Position numbers and translations under genes: made by a program. The notes below the pieces were generated by a model that saw nothing but the letters and a program-made list of their open reading frames with translations, ran no database searches and was not told where the DNA came from. A stretch of 64,000 bases of DNA from Bradyrhizobium sp. ARR65 (lineage in GTDB: Bacteria; Pseudomonadota; Alphaproteobacteria; Rhizobiales; Xanthobacteraceae). Positions 17,001-26,310 of this stretch are shown piece after piece. The stretch lies in the NCBI RefSeq assembly GCF_000472385.1, contig NZ_AWZU01000002.1, positions 186,001-250,000 on the forward strand. The letters are read 5' to 3'. How positions within the stretch are numbered: position 1 is the first letter of the stretch; every line of letters begins with the position of its first letter.

Positions 17001-18278
17001 ATGGGTCTCTCGGGCGCACTTTCCTCGGCGATCTCGGCGCTTGCCTCGCAAAGCACGGCGCTGTCGATGATCTCGGACAACATCTCCAACTCGGACACGA
17101 CAGGCTACAAGACCACCTCCGCGATGTTCGACGATCTGGTGACGGCGTCGAGCTCGTCGACGTCCTATGCCGCGGGCGGCGTCACGGTGTCGGGCCGCGC
17201 CAACATCACCCAGCAGGGCCTGCTCGCCGCGACCACCAACGCTACCGACGTGGCGATCCAGGGCAGCGGCTTCTTCGTGGTGACGGATGGGCTGTCGGGC
17301 GGCAACACCTTCTATACACGCAACGGTGCCTTCACCACCGACAACCAGGGCTACCTCGTCAACAACGGCTATTATCTGGAAGGCTGGCCCACCGACAGCA
17401 GCGGCAACGCCAACGAGACCGCGGCCCCGGTGCCCATCAATACGCAGGCTGCCGCCAGCATCGCCAGCGCCACCGCAAACGTGGCGTTTGATGCGAACTT
17501 GCCGGCCGACGCCACGACCAACACGAGCACCACAACGACTCCCACTACGGGCTCCAGTTTTACCAGCTCGATGACGGTTTACGACTCGCTCGGCAATCCG
17601 GCTTCGATCTCGATCACCTGGACCAAGACCGGAACCAATACCTGGAGCGCGCAATTCGGCGATCCGACCTCGCCGTCGGATACGAGCACGTCGCTTGGCA
17701 CCACCAGCACGACCAACAACCCGATCACGCTCACTTTCAACAGCGACGGATCGCTTTCCGGCAGTTCGCCAAGTCCGGCATCCATCGCGGTCACCTGGAA
17801 CGACGGCTCCAGCAACAGCACCATCAACCTTGATCTGAGCAAACTGACTCAAAACGCATCCGGCGAGACCACGCCATCGGTCGACGTCACCAGCATCACG
17901 CCGGATGGTTATGCTCGCGGCACGCTGAGCAGCATTTCCGTCAGCAAGAACACCGGCATCGTCGATGCGACCTATTCGAACGGCGAGACCATCCCGATTT
18001 ACAAGATCGCGGTCGCGACCTTTACCGATCCGAACGGGCTCTCGGCGGGCAGCGATGGCATGTATTCGGCCACGGCAACCTCGGGCAACGCAACCCTGCA
18101 CGGGTCTGGCGAGAACGGCGCCGGCACCGTCTATGGCAGCGAGCTGGAATCGAGCACGACGGATACCAGCGGCCAGTTCAGCAACATGATCTCGGCGCAG
18201 CAGGCCTATTCGGCCGCATCGCAGGTGGTGACTACCGTCAACAAGATGTACGACACGCTGATCTCGGCGATGAGGTAG
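17001..18278 (+). CDS. flgE: flagellar hook protein FlgE
   Basis: The hook subunit, 425 residues, secreted by the flagellar export apparatus. The N-terminal flg_bb_rod pattern is seen (SAISALASQSTALSMISDNI, then SNSDTTGYKT), then the hook core with GSGFFVV. The C-terminal flagellar motif is QFSNMISAQQAYSAASQVV with VNKMYDTLISAMR at the end. ATG 17001 has TCTGGAG upstream; the longer frame from 16932 overlaps flgD and is rejected. The protein is rich in Ser/Thr/Asn. The next small gene starts two bases after the stop. Confidence 0.92.
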   Translation: MGLSGALSSAISALASQSTALSMISDNISNSDTTGYKTTSAMFDDLVTASSSSTSYAAGGVTVSGRANITQQGLLAATTNATDVAIQGSGFFVVTDGLSGGNTFYTRNGAFTTDNQGYLVNNGYYLEGWPTDSSGNANETAAPVPINTQAAASIASATANVAFDANLPADATTNTSTTTTPTTGSSFTSSMTVYDSLGNPASISITWTKTGTNTWSAQFGDPTSPSDTSTSLGTTSTTNNPITLTFNSDGSLSGSSPSPASIAVTWNDGSSNSTINLDLSKLTQNASGETTPSVDVTSITPDGYARGTLSSISVSKNTGIVDATYSNGETIPIYKIAVATFTDPNGLSAGSDGMYSATATSGNATLHGSGENGAGTVYGSELESSTTDTSGQFSNMISAQQAYSAASQVVTTVNKMYDTLISAMR

Positions 18279-18280
18279 TC

Positions 18281-18556
18281 ATGGCCGGTGCAGGTAAACT
18301 GAAGGGGAGCGGCGAGGGCGAGGGGCTGCTCCGCAAGTTGCGGCGGCTGACGGCTCGTGCCGGCGCCCTGAAGGCAGGCGATCGCGCGCAACTGCTCGCG
18401 CTGATGGACGACATCCAGACCACACAGCGCAAATTGGCAAGCGAATGCGCGCGCCTCGACGAGGACATGAGGCGCGCGACGGTCAGGCTCACGGCGATCA
18501 AGGCGTATGCATGGGGCGCGGGCGCAGTTCGCACGCCGCGCCAGGGTCGGCATTGA
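18281..18556 (+). CDS. small flagellar-locus protein of unknown function
   Basis: 91 residues, highly charged and predicted mostly helical (LLRKLRRLTARAGALKAGD, LASECARLDEDMRRA), with no signal peptide or membrane segment. It starts 2 bases after the flgE stop and ends 18 bases before the next gene, so it is in the operon. The size and helical makeup would suit an export chaperone or regulator, but there is no recognised family motif. Confidence 0.5.
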   Translation: MAGAGKLKGSGEGEGLLRKLRRLTARAGALKAGDRAQLLALMDDIQTTQRKLASECARLDEDMRRATVRLTAIKAYAWGAGAVRTPRQGRH

Positions 18557-18574
18557 AGGAATGGGAGCGACAGC

Positions 18575-19033
18575 ATGATTCCGGTACAGAACATCACCGC
18601 CAAGCGTGCATCGGGAAACGACATGCACGTCAGGTCTCTTATTGCGCTGATCGACGAGCTTCTCTCGATCGTGACAGAGGAGAACGCGGAGCTTTCCAAA
18701 GGCTTGCCCGCCTCGCGGCTCAAGCAGGTCGACGAGAAGAACCGGCTCGCCGATTTGTTCCAGGAATGCGTGGCCGAATGTGCGGCCAAGACAGCGAAGC
18801 TGCAGGTGCAGGACCGGGTGCTGCGCGAACAATTGATGGAGCGGATCCTGAAGCTGCGCGCGGCCATGGATGAAAACCTGGTGCGGCTGCGCGCGGCGAT
18901 CGACGCCAGCAACCGCAGGATCGAAGCCGTGATGCAGGCGATCCGGGAGCAGATCGCCAATGTCTCGCCCTATGGCGCCGGCGGCCGCCGCACCGCGCGC
19001 TCGGCATCCTACAGTACCAATGTTCGGGCCTGA
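18575..19033 (+). CDS. FlgN-like flagellar export chaperone
   Basis: 152 residues, almost entirely alpha-helical with repeated heptad-like segments (LIALIDELLSIVTEENAELS, LADLFQECVAECAAKTAKLQ, LRAAIDASNRRIEAVMQA). This pattern and the position between flgE and flgK match FlgN-type chaperones, which deliver the hook-filament junction proteins FlgK and FlgL to the export gate. The C-terminus is basic and Ser-rich. GGGAGCGACAGC precedes the ATG. The assignment rests on context and helical pattern rather than a diagnostic motif. Confidence 0.6.
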   Translation: MIPVQNITAKRASGNDMHVRSLIALIDELLSIVTEENAELSKGLPASRLKQVDEKNRLADLFQECVAECAAKTAKLQVQDRVLREQLMERILKLRAAMDENLVRLRAAIDASNRRIEAVMQAIREQIANVSPYGAGGRRTARSASYSTNVRA

Positions 19034-19060
19034 CCGGCCGTTGATGAACGGGAGGTTGCA

Positions 19061-20845
19061 TTGTCCTCGCTTGATATCGCTCGCCTCATTGCCTTTAGCG
19101 GCCTCTCGGCAGCGCAGGTACAGATCAGCGTCGCGTCGTCTAACATCTCGAACGCGGACACGGCGGGCTACACCGAGGAGACCGCCAATCAGGCGAGCAT
19201 GGTCACCGCGGGTGTCGGCACCGGCGTCACCATAACCGGCATCAGCACCACCATCGACAAGCTGCTGTTGAAGTCGCTGATCGGCGCCACCTCGGATCTC
19301 GGCTCCGCCAACACGACCAACAATTATCTCACCGAGCTCGAGCAGCTCTATGGCACCGTGGATGGCTCCACCACCTCCGACAGCACGACGACCGGCACGT
19401 CGCTGGCCAACACGCTGGCGTCGTTCGAATCGGCGCTGTCGTCGCTGGAGGCCACGCCCTCGAGCCCGTCGCTGCAGTCGAATGTGATCAGCGCGCTCAA
19501 TGCCGTCACGACCCAATTGCAGGATACATCGAGCAGTATCCAGGATTTGCGTTCCAATGCCGACCAGGACATCGCCTCGTCGGTGCAGAGCATCAACGCG
19601 GATCTCAAGCAGATCGCGGACCTCAACAAGGAAATCAAGCAGGAGGCCGCCACCGGGCAGTCGACCGCCGATCTCGAGGACCAGCGCAATTCGGCGCTGC
19701 AGGATCTCGCCTCGATGATGAACGTGAATTACTACACGACCTCCAGCGGCGATCTGCAGGTCTACACCACCTCGGGCCAGCCGCTGGTCGACAGCACCGC
19801 GCATACGCTGAGCTATACGACGGCCTCTAATGTGACGGCGTCGACCACTTACGCCTCGGGCGGGTTCAGCGGCATCACCGTGAACGGCATCGATATCACC
19901 TCCCAGATCACGTCCGGCAAGGTGGGGGCGCTCATCACGCTGCGCGACAAGGCGCTGCCGGCTGCGCAATCCCAGCTCGACGAGCTCGCGCAAAATCTTA
20001 TCTCGACCGTCAACGCCGTCTCCAACCAGGGTACGTCGGTCCCGCCGCCGACCAGTCTGACCGGGACCACTACCGTAAGAAGCACGGACGCTTTTTCCGG
20101 CACCGGCACCGTCCGCATTGCGGAGACGGACACAAGCGGCAATCTGGTTGGCTATCAGGATTTCGATCTCTCATCCTACAGCACGGTCGGCGACCTCGTT
20201 GACGCCATCAACAGCGGATCCAGTACCTCGCATGTAACTGCATCGATCGATTCCTCCGGCCATCTGGTGCTCACGGCTGCAGACTCGGGCGACGGCGTCT
20301 CGGTCAACGAGATGACGAGCTCGGTCGGCAGCAGCGATCAGGGCTTTTCAGACTATTTCGGGCTCAATGACCTGCTCACCGGTTCGAACGCCTCCGACAT
20401 CGCCGTGCGCAGCGATCTGCTCAGTGGTTCCGCGGCACTGCCCACGGCAACGCTCGACTCCTCGACGACCCTGAGTGCTGGAAGCCAGGTGCTGTCGTCG
20501 GGGTCTGCGACTATCGTCGACGCTCTCGATAACGCGATGACGGGTTCGACGAGCTTTGCGGCCGCCGGCGGGCTCGCCGCGACGACCGGCTCCTTCGCCG
20601 ACTATGCCGCCGCCATCGTCTCCAATATCGCGACGCAGGCATCGCAGGCGTCTTCGAACTACACCCTCAAGGAGACGGCGCAATCGAGCTATGCCAATTC
20701 GATGTCCTCGGAATCAGGGGTCAATATCGACGAGGAGACGGCGCGGCTGAGCGCGCTGCAGAACAAATATTCGGCGGCCTCGGAGCTGATCCAGACCATC
20801 AATTCCATGTTCTCGTCGCTGATCAGCGCGATCCAGGCAGGCTAG
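19061..20845 (+). CDS. flgK: flagellar hook-filament junction protein FlgK (HAP1)
   Basis: Joins hook to filament, 594 residues. The N-terminal rod/hook motif (QVQISVASSNISNADTAGYT) is followed by the coiled segment with LKQIADLNKEI and DLEDQRNSALQDLASMMNV, then the FlgK C-terminal SGVNIDEETARLSALQNKYS and LIQTINSMFSSLISAI. The likely start is TTG 19061 with GGGAGG five bases upstream; no in-frame ATG gives the N-terminal motif. Between it and flgL is a 103-base gap with a strong palindrome (20885-20909). Confidence 0.92.
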   Translation: MSSLDIARLIAFSGLSAAQVQISVASSNISNADTAGYTEETANQASMVTAGVGTGVTITGISTTIDKLLLKSLIGATSDLGSANTTNNYLTELEQLYGTVDGSTTSDSTTTGTSLANTLASFESALSSLEATPSSPSLQSNVISALNAVTTQLQDTSSSIQDLRSNADQDIASSVQSINADLKQIADLNKEIKQEAATGQSTADLEDQRNSALQDLASMMNVNYYTTSSGDLQVYTTSGQPLVDSTAHTLSYTTASNVTASTTYASGGFSGITVNGIDITSQITSGKVGALITLRDKALPAAQSQLDELAQNLISTVNAVSNQGTSVPPPTSLTGTTTVRSTDAFSGTGTVRIAETDTSGNLVGYQDFDLSSYSTVGDLVDAINSGSSTSHVTASIDSSGHLVLTAADSGDGVSVNEMTSSVGSSDQGFSDYFGLNDLLTGSNASDIAVRSDLLSGSAALPTATLDSSTTLSAGSQVLSSGSATIVDALDNAMTGSTSFAAAGGLAATTGSFADYAAAIVSNIATQASQASSNYTLKETAQSSYANSMSSESGVNIDEETARLSALQNKYSAASELIQTINSMFSSLISAIQAG

Positions 20846-20884
20846 AGCTTGATTGTTCGCCTTGAAGCGAAGGACGAAATCCTC

Positions 20885-20909
20885 CCTCTCCCCGCCGGGC
20901 GGGGAGAGG
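20885..20909. repeat. CCTCTCCCCGCC palindrome between flgK and flgL
   Basis: CCTCTCCCCGCC at 20885-20896 is fully complementary to GGCGGGGAGAGG at 20898-20909, giving a 12-bp stem. The word resembles the central palindrome of the elements at 2396 and 7606, but the flanks differ, so it is a related rather than identical repeat. Inside the operon it could stabilise or partly terminate mRNA. Confidence 0.65.
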
Positions 20910-20948
20910 TGAAAACGACAATCCGCGCTCTGAAGTAGGAGAGACGTC

Positions 20949-21857
20949 ATGATGATGCGTGTGGCCACCTTTGCGCTTTCCGACCAGATGATCGCGGCGG
21001 CGCTGCGGACGCAGTCAATCATGGCCAATGAGCAGATCCAGGAATCCTCCGGCGTCAAGTCGCAGGACTTTGCCGGCTATGGCGCCGATACCCAGAGCGT
21101 GATCAATCTGCAGGTATCGGTGACGCGTGCGCAATCCTATATCGATGCCTCGACGCTGGCCGACAGCAAGGTTCAGGCGATGTACTCGGCGGTGGGATCG
21201 ATGACCACCCTCATCACCAATTTGCGCTCGCAGCTTTCCGCCGCCACCACCGGCAGCAGCGCGTCGACGGCCTCGCTGATCAGCTCGGCCCAGGACATGC
21301 TGCAGGAGATGGGATCGCTGCTGAACACGCAATATGACGGCGAATATGTCTTCGGCGGCGCCGATGTCACGACAGCGCCGGTCGATCTTTCGAGCTTCTC
21401 CACGGGTACCGGATCGCTGACGACTGCCGACACCAGCTATTACCAGGGCGATGCCGAGATTGCCTCGGTCAAGGTGGCCGACAATCAGACGGTGGATTAC
21501 GGCGTCACCGCCGACAATTCCGCCTTCGAGCAGACCATGCGCCTGCTGAAATTCATCGCCAACAGCACGTCGCTGTCCTCGGCCGACATCAGCCAGGCGC
21601 TCGATCTCGCCAGCAGCGCGCTGGATGCTACATCGACCGTGCAGGCCCAGCTTTCAAGTGCATCATCGCAGATCGAGGCGGCGAGCTCGCGCCAGACAGA
21701 CTACAAGAATTACGCCTCGACACTCGCGAGCGACCTCACCAGCGTCGATGTCGCCGCGGTCACGGCGCAGCTCTCGACCTATCAGGCGCAGTTGACGGCA
21801 TCCTATTCCGCGATTTCGAAGATTCAGAGCCTCAATCTCGCCGACTATCTGAGGTGA
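20949..21857 (+). CDS. flgL: flagellar hook-filament junction protein FlgL (HAP3)
   Basis: The second junction protein between hook and filament, 302 residues, flagellin-like. The N-terminal helix (MRVATFALSDQMIAAALRTQ) and the pair of central elements LNTQYDGEYVFGGADV and SQALDLASSALDATS are typical of FlgL. The C-terminus has DVAAVTAQLSTYQAQLTASY and ISKIQSLNLADYLR. Three ATGs lie close together (20949, 20952, 20955), and AGGAG at 20937-20941 suits the later two slightly better. It is the last gene of the flagellar block and converges on the LOG gene. Confidence 0.92.
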   Translation: MMMRVATFALSDQMIAAALRTQSIMANEQIQESSGVKSQDFAGYGADTQSVINLQVSVTRAQSYIDASTLADSKVQAMYSAVGSMTTLITNLRSQLSAATTGSSASTASLISSAQDMLQEMGSLLNTQYDGEYVFGGADVTTAPVDLSSFSTGTGSLTTADTSYYQGDAEIASVKVADNQTVDYGVTADNSAFEQTMRLLKFIANSTSLSSADISQALDLASSALDATSTVQAQLSSASSQIEAASSRQTDYKNYASTLASDLTSVDVAAVTAQLSTYQAQLTASYSAISKIQSLNLADYLR

Positions 21858-21881
21858 TCGGTCGCCAGCCGGGCCAGAGAC

Positions 21882-22457
21882 TCACGCCTTCGGCGCCTCC
21901 CATTTCCGCGCCGGCGGCACGTAGGCCGCAAAGCGCTTTAGGATTGCATCGACATCGCTGGCAACGACCAGCATGTCGGCGTAGCGTTTGGCGACAAAAC
22001 CCTCCACCACGGCCTTCTCGATCGTCGCGATCAGCGGCTGGAAATAATCCTTCACGTTGAGAAGGCCGCAGGGCTTGCCATGGATGCCGAGCTGCGCCCA
22101 GGTCCATTGCTCGAAGAACTCTTCCAGCGTGCCGGCGCCGCCGGGCAAGGCGATAAAGCCGTCGGAAAGATCGGCCATTTTGGTCTTGCGTTCGTGCATC
22201 GTCTCGACGACGTGAAGCTCGCTGAGGCCGGCATGGGCAACCTCACGCTCGACCAGCGCCCGCGGGATCACGCCGATGGCGCGCCCGCCTGCCGCGAGCA
22301 CCGCATCGGCAATCGCGCCCATCAGCCCGACCTTGCCGCCGCCATAGACCAGCGACAGTCCGGCTCTTGCCAGGGCTTCGCCGGCGGAAATGGCGGCGTC
22401 GCGGTAGGCCGGATCGCGGCCGACGCTCGAGCCGCAAAAGACGCAAACTGCCTTCAT
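21882..22457 (-). CDS. LOG family protein (cytokinin riboside 5'-monophosphate phosphoribohydrolase type)
   Basis: A 191-residue Rossmann-like protein of the LOG/TIGR00730 family, once called lysine decarboxylase. The two signature motifs are GGGKVGLMG at about 40-48 and PGGAGTLEEFFEQW at about 98-111. Family members hydrolyse nucleoside monophosphates, releasing ribose-5-phosphate, and can activate cytokinins. ATG 22457 is fixed by GCAGGAGGC just upstream; the frame upstream to 22682 is not used. No operon partner is evident, because 221 bases separate it from the HAD gene. Confidence 0.9.
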   Translation of the reverse strand: MKAVCVFCGSSVGRDPAYRDAAISAGEALARAGLSLVYGGGKVGLMGAIADAVLAAGGRAIGVIPRALVEREVAHAGLSELHVVETMHERKTKMADLSDGFIALPGGAGTLEEFFEQWTWAQLGIHGKPCGLLNVKDYFQPLIATIEKAVVEGFVAKRYADMLVVASDVDAILKRFAAYVPPARKWEAPKA

Positions 22458-22678
22458 GCCAGTGCCTCCTGCCATCCTTCTATCCGACTCGCTTGAGGAT
22501 GGCCTAGCACATTCGCCCGGGCCGAAGGATGAAGCCGAGGTCATCCTGCCGCCGATGACGGCGCAGGCTGGCGCGCGCCGGCAGCCACCGCTGTCGTATT
22601 CACACGGTGCGAATTGATATGGCAGCCACACGTCGGAGCGATCGGGGTGCTTGCCCGAATTCGGCCGGAACGCCGCGC

Positions 22679-23353
22679 TCACCTCCGCCCGCCGACCTCG
22701 TCGATATGGTTCAACAGATCCGCCGGATCCTCGTAGACGCGGATGGCGCCGGCCTGGCGCAATTCGTCAGGGCCATAGCCGCCGCTGAGCAGCCCGACCC
22801 CGAGCGCGCGGCAGCGGGTGGCAGCAAGCATATCCCAGATGCTGTCGCCGACGACGATCGCGCGATCGATTCCGACATCGAGACGCTGCGCCGCGGCCAG
22901 GAACAGGTCGGGATCGGGCTTGGCATATTTGACCTGGTCGCGGGTGACGACGGGAATCCTGCCCGGATCGACGCCAAGCGCCTCCAGGTTGACCGCCGCG
23001 GTCTCCATCCGGCCGCTGGTCGCGATCGCCCAGGCGATGCCGGCGTCTGTCAGCCAGGCGAGCAGTTCGCGCGCGCCGGGCAGCGGACGGATGTCCCGCC
23101 CGTAGCGATTATAGGCTTCGGCATGCGCGCGCCGTAGCCGGTCGATGCGCTCGGGATCGATATCGCAGCCGGTTTCCCGCAAAAGCTGATTGGTGAATAG
23201 GCCGCCGCTCATACCGATCTTGCGATGGATGCGCCAGACCGACAGCTCGATTCCCTCGGCATCGAGCGCGGACTTCCAGGCCAGCACATGCTGATACACG
23301 CTGTCGACCAGCGTGCCGTCGAGGTCGAAGAGAAAAGCCGTTTCGATGCGCAT
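22679..23353 (-). CDS. HAD family phosphatase (phosphoglycolate phosphatase-like)
   Basis: 224 residues. The HAD motifs are motif I FDLDGTLVDS near the N-terminus, motif II ATSGR, motif III lysine in KYAKPDPDLF, and motif IV VGDSIWDM. The cap is inserted between motifs I and II (C1 type), as in Gph and beta-phosphoglucomutase-like enzymes. Substrate unknown. ATG 23353 has AGAGGAGATC upstream; the longer frame to 23458 is rejected. Confidence 0.9.
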   Translation of the reverse strand: MRIETAFLFDLDGTLVDSVYQHVLAWKSALDAEGIELSVWRIHRKIGMSGGLFTNQLLRETGCDIDPERIDRLRRAHAEAYNRYGRDIRPLPGARELLAWLTDAGIAWAIATSGRMETAAVNLEALGVDPGRIPVVTRDQVKYAKPDPDLFLAAAQRLDVGIDRAIVVGDSIWDMLAATRCRALGVGLLSGGYGPDELRQAGAIRVYEDPADLLNHIDEVGGRR

Positions 23354-23490
23354 GGTCGAGATCTCCTCTGTTCCGCGCCGGTCCGCTGTTAACGCGCGCC
23401 CGCCACCGAAGGTCTCAATGAGAATAGCAGATGTGATTGACGTAGGTGTTGCAGTCAATTCGCTTCGGCCGCCCTCTTACGTCGAAGCAC

Positions 23491-23570
23491 CGTCATTCCG
23501 GGGCGGTGCGACAGCACCGAACCCGGAATCTCGAGATTTGCGGGTTCGCGCTTTCACGCTCCGGAATGAG
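23491..23570. repeat. dispersed palindromic repeat (CGTCATTCCGG type)
   Basis: An 80-bp element starting CGTCATTCCGGGGCGGTGCG and ending CACGCTCCGGAATGAG, so its ends are inverted repeats around CCGGAATCTCGAGATT. I recall this as one of the commonest intergenic repeats in Bradyrhizobium (from memory). It sits between the HAD phosphatase and the ahpCD pair. Confidence 0.65.
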
Positions 23571-23605
23571 GTGCCTTGACGAACGCGGCGCGCGGAGAGG
23601 AAGGA

Positions 23606-24151
23606 TTACTCCGCCGCCTGCGGCATGCCGTGTCCCGCCGCCTCGATCGCGACCGCGACCGACTGAACGATGGCGGCGAAGCGCACGGCGGTCTGGATCG
23701 CCGCCGAGCTGACACCGGCTTCCTGCAGCACCTTCTCATGGGAATCCATGCAGGCGCCGCAGCCGTTGATGGCGGAGACCGCCAGCGACCACAGTTCGAA
23801 ATCGGCCTTGTCCACGCCGGGATTGCCGATCACGTTCATGCGCAGCCGCGCCGGCATCGTCCGGTATTCCTGGTTCGAGGTGAGGTGGATGAAGCGGTAG
23901 TACACGTTGTTCATGGCCATCACGGACGCGGCCGCTTTCGCCGCCGCGATCGCGGCCGGCGTCAGCACCTCGGCTGCGGCCGATTCCATCGCGGCGATGA
24001 CGACGGGATTGCGCGTCGCGATCGCGGTCGCCAGGAACAGCCCATATTTGGTCTGCGGCGACAGCGTCTCGTCGGAAGTCATGGACGTCAGGTTGAGCCT
24101 GACGTCCTTGGCGAAGTCCGGGATCTGGTCCTTCAGTTGCTCGATCGACAT
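23606..24151 (-). CDS. ahpD: alkyl hydroperoxidase AhpD (carboxymuconolactone decarboxylase family)
   Basis: 181 residues. The redox motif CGACMDSHE supplies C131, C134 and H138, with E119 upstream: the four residues that form the proton-relay and disulfide centre in AhpD. The enzyme reduces AhpC in systems without AhpF and has weak peroxidase activity itself. It starts 6 bases after the ahpC stop, so the two are co-transcribed from the ahpC promoter. The core domain is intact. Confidence 0.95.
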   Translation of the reverse strand: MSIEQLKDQIPDFAKDVRLNLTSMTSDETLSPQTKYGLFLATAIATRNPVVIAAMESAAAEVLTPAAIAAAKAAASVMAMNNVYYRFIHLTSNQEYRTMPARLRMNVIGNPGVDKADFELWSLAVSAINGCGACMDSHEKVLQEAGVSSAAIQTAVRFAAIVQSVAVAIEAAGHGMPQAAE

Positions 24152-24157
24152 GATGCG

Positions 24158-24712
24158 TCAGGCAACTTTGAGCGTTGCGCCGCCGACCTCGCGGTTGCAG
24201 GGGCAGAGCTCGTCCGTCTGCAGCGCGTCGAGCACGCGAAGCGTGTCCTTCGGGGCGCGGCCGACATTGAGGTTGGTCGCATAGACGTGCTGGATGGTGT
24301 TATCGGGATCGACGATGAAAGTGTAGCGATAAGCGACGCCGTCGGGCGAACGCACGCCCAGGCCGTCGACCAGCGCGCCCTTGGTATCGGCGAACTGCCA
24401 GATCGGCAAGTGATGCAGGTCCTTGTGCTCGCGCCGCCACGCCAATTTGCAGAACTCGTTGTCGGTCGACCCACCAAGCACGACGGCGTCGCGGTCGGCA
24501 AAGTCCTTGGACAGCCGTGCGAACTCGGCGATCTCGGTCGGGCAGACGAAGGTGAAATCCTTGGGGTAGAAAAAGATGATCTTCCATTTGCCGGGGAAGC
24601 TTTTTTCGGTCAGCGTCTCGAACGCGCTCTGCCCCTTCTCCTCCTGGCTGTGAAAGCCCGGCTTCACCCCGACGACTTCAAACGACGGCAACTTACTTCC
24701 AATTCCAAGCAT
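24158..24712 (-). CDS. ahpC: alkyl hydroperoxide reductase AhpC (peroxiredoxin)
   Basis: A 2-Cys peroxiredoxin of 184 residues that reduces hydrogen peroxide and organic peroxides. The peroxidatic cysteine is C57 in DFTFVCPTE. C170 and C172 in LCPCNREV are the resolving pair characteristic of AhpD-dependent AhpC proteins. The start at 24712 is fixed by GAGGACA; the upstream frame to 24781 is not needed. No oxyR gene is next to it. The 284-base gap to the Mop gene on the other strand must carry the promoter. Confidence 0.95.
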   Translation of the reverse strand: MLGIGSKLPSFEVVGVKPGFHSQEEKGQSAFETLTEKSFPGKWKIIFFYPKDFTFVCPTEIAEFARLSKDFADRDAVVLGGSTDNEFCKLAWRREHKDLHHLPIWQFADTKGALVDGLGVRSPDGVAYRYTFIVDPDNTIQHVYATNLNVGRAPKDTLRVLDALQTDELCPCNREVGGATLKVA

Positions 24713-24996
24713 ATTGTCCTCACAAGATTGCTTCGCCGAAGCGACGAATGTCCGACGATAGCGAAGCAAGCGATATGCCATCCCATGCCGCGCCGTTCAA
24801 TTGTCGCAAATGCAACAATTGAATGCTCGTACCGCAGGCATCACAACGCGATCGTTTCGTTCGACTTGCGTGTCGGATTGAGCTTATTATTTGAGCGGGA
24901 TTTCCGCGCCGATGCGGCGTTTTGCGCGCTTGCCACGATGAGCATGCGGCGCTTGTTCGGCATAAGGTGCATGCTGCGACATCGAGGATGAAAGCC

Positions 24997-25203
24997 ATGA
25001 AGCTCAGCGCTCGCAATGTTCTGCCCGGCCGGGTGATCGCCGTCACCAAGGGAAGCACGACCGCCCATGTCAAGGTCGAGTTGGCCCCGGGATTGACGGT
25101 TTTCTCCTCGATCACCAACGAAGCGGTCGACGATCTCGGGCTCAAAGTCGGCGACAGCGTCTCGGCGGTGATCAAGTCGTCGGACGTGATGATCGGCAAA
25201 TAG
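24997..25203 (+). CDS. molybdopterin-binding TOBE domain protein (Mop)
   Basis: A single TOBE/Mop domain of 68 residues: MKLSARNVLPGRVIAVTKGS, then VKVELAPG, FSSITNEAVDDLGLKVGD and VIKSSDVMIGK. Such molbindins bind molybdate or tungstate as oligomers and buffer it in the cytosol. ATG 24997 with GAGG nine bases upstream gives the typical length; ATG 24988 would add three residues. No modABC genes are nearby. Confidence 0.9.
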   Translation: MKLSARNVLPGRVIAVTKGSTTAHVKVELAPGLTVFSSITNEAVDDLGLKVGDSVSAVIKSSDVMIGK

Positions 25204-25316
25204 TTGTCCGACGCTTACTGCTTCAGGTCGAGAATCTGTGGCAATGCGCGCCCTGCGCGTGAACTTATACTGCCGCCACCGGGCTTGCGCGGAAAAGCTA
25301 ATTTCACGAGTTGAAT

Positions 25317-25516
25317 CAAGCTGATTTGGGTCGTCCAGATCTGATGTGAAAAATAAATCGCTTTGCGATGACCCCAAATCAGTCGCATCCTCTCCGCATC
25401 CCGCCTCGCTGAGGGGCGTACGCGTCGTCACGGACGTTGAGTGCGGGATGCGGTGGACGCATTCAGCGCTGACTGACGAGCGGCGTTGATGCGGACGGCG
25501 AAGTCGTGTGGTCCTG
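25317..25516. repeat. left part of a long dispersed repeat, interrupted by the mobile element
   Basis: From about 25317 the sequence follows the order of words I recall from a long repeat in Bradyrhizobium genomes: GGGTCGTCCAG, ACCCCAAATCAGTCGCATC, GAGGGGCGTACGCG, GTCGTCACGGACG, GCGGGATGCGGTGGACGC and GATGCGGACGGCGAAGTCG. The unit then stops at GTGTGGTCCTG and resumes at 45777. No gene is supported. The left limit is approximate. Confidence 0.6.
25502..25516. repeat. attL core (15-bp direct repeat)
   Basis: AGTCGTGTGGTCCTG, identical to 45777-45791. Upstream is host repeat sequence; downstream (TAGTCCAGTAC...) is element sequence. Confidence 0.8.
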
Positions 25517-25753
25517 TAGTCCAGTACTTTTTGTCCACTAATGAAACTAAGAAAGCGCTTAAAAATCATGGCCTTCGACGACACACGCTGAAAACAATGG
25601 GGGCTGTCCAAATCAGGCAGGCCCCAATAGGCCCTAGTTCAGTGAGGAGGCTGCTGCGCCGAAAAGGTCGGCCTTTCACTCGGAAGCAGACATCGAAAGC
25701 GCGAACCCAAGTGTCAGGGTTGGGCACAACAGCAGACATCCGCGCAATGAAAG

Positions 25754-25775
25754 AGGCCGCCGATTGAAGCGGCCT
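25754..25775 (-). terminator. hairpin terminator after the small secreted-protein gene
   Basis: AGGCCGC (25754-25760) pairs with GCGGCCT (25769-25775). Read on the minus strand the stem is followed by CTTTCATT. It lies about 80 bases downstream of the minus-strand gene 25855-26118. Confidence 0.5.
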
Positions 25776-25854
25776 TAAGTGGATAGTGCCCTTGGATTGG
25801 GAGAGCCCGCTCGACGCTCTCGTGAGCGCCGGGGTCAATCTTCTAGTGGCACTG

Positions 25855-26118
25855 CTAGTCGCAACGGCGGACCCTGCGGACCGAACCGTCGTCGCGCTCG
25901 ATCGTGACGGTGCGACATCCGCCGCGATATTCGCGATCATATCCGTAGGAGCGATAACGTCGATCGTATTCGTCGTGGTAACGCGGATGCGGCCCCACTC
26001 TCACGCCGCCAAGCGGAGTATCAACGCCAACTTGAGCTGACGCGGGTGCAATGGAGATCGGCGTAGCAATGCCGAAACCAGCAACCGCCAGTACACCAGC
26101 CAGTAACAGAGTTCTCAT
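25855..26118 (-). CDS. small secreted hypothetical protein
   Basis: 87 residues. The N-terminus MRTLLLAGVLAVAGFGI followed by SIAPASA is a clear Sec signal peptide with a likely cut after ASA. The mature part is short and rich in Tyr and Arg (YDRRYRSYGYDREYRGG), ending with CRTVTIERDDGSVRRVRRC, which contains two cysteines. I recall similar small proteins in Bradyrhizobium but no function. ATG 26118 is fixed by CAGGAGGAAAC. It is the leftmost clear gene of the element. Confidence 0.75.
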   Translation of the reverse strand: MRTLLLAGVLAVAGFGIATPISIAPASAQVGVDTPLGGVRVGPHPRYHDEYDRRYRSYGYDREYRGGCRTVTIERDDGSVRRVRRCD

Positions 26119-26310
26119 AGTTTCCTCCTGAGTTATTGCGTTCCAACATCTCAGGTAGGGCAAGGTTCCTGCGCGAAATTCATCCAAACGACCGGCGGCT
26201 CAGACCAATCAAATAGCGACCGGAACGTCAGTTGAGGGTCACCTGCGGGCATCCGTCGGGCCGAACGGTACGTCTGCTCGGCCGCAGAACCCGGACATTA
26301 GCTCGTTGAA

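Noticed and set aside
25502..25516. tRNA 3' end as the integration target
   Set aside because: The 15-bp core and flanks do not form a cloverleaf, lack a T-loop GTTC motif, and match a dispersed repeat instead.
25486..25767. 93-codon plus-strand frame spanning the attL core
   Set aside because: Starts in host repeat sequence outside the element, has no recognisable motif, and overlaps the terminator of the gene on the other strand.
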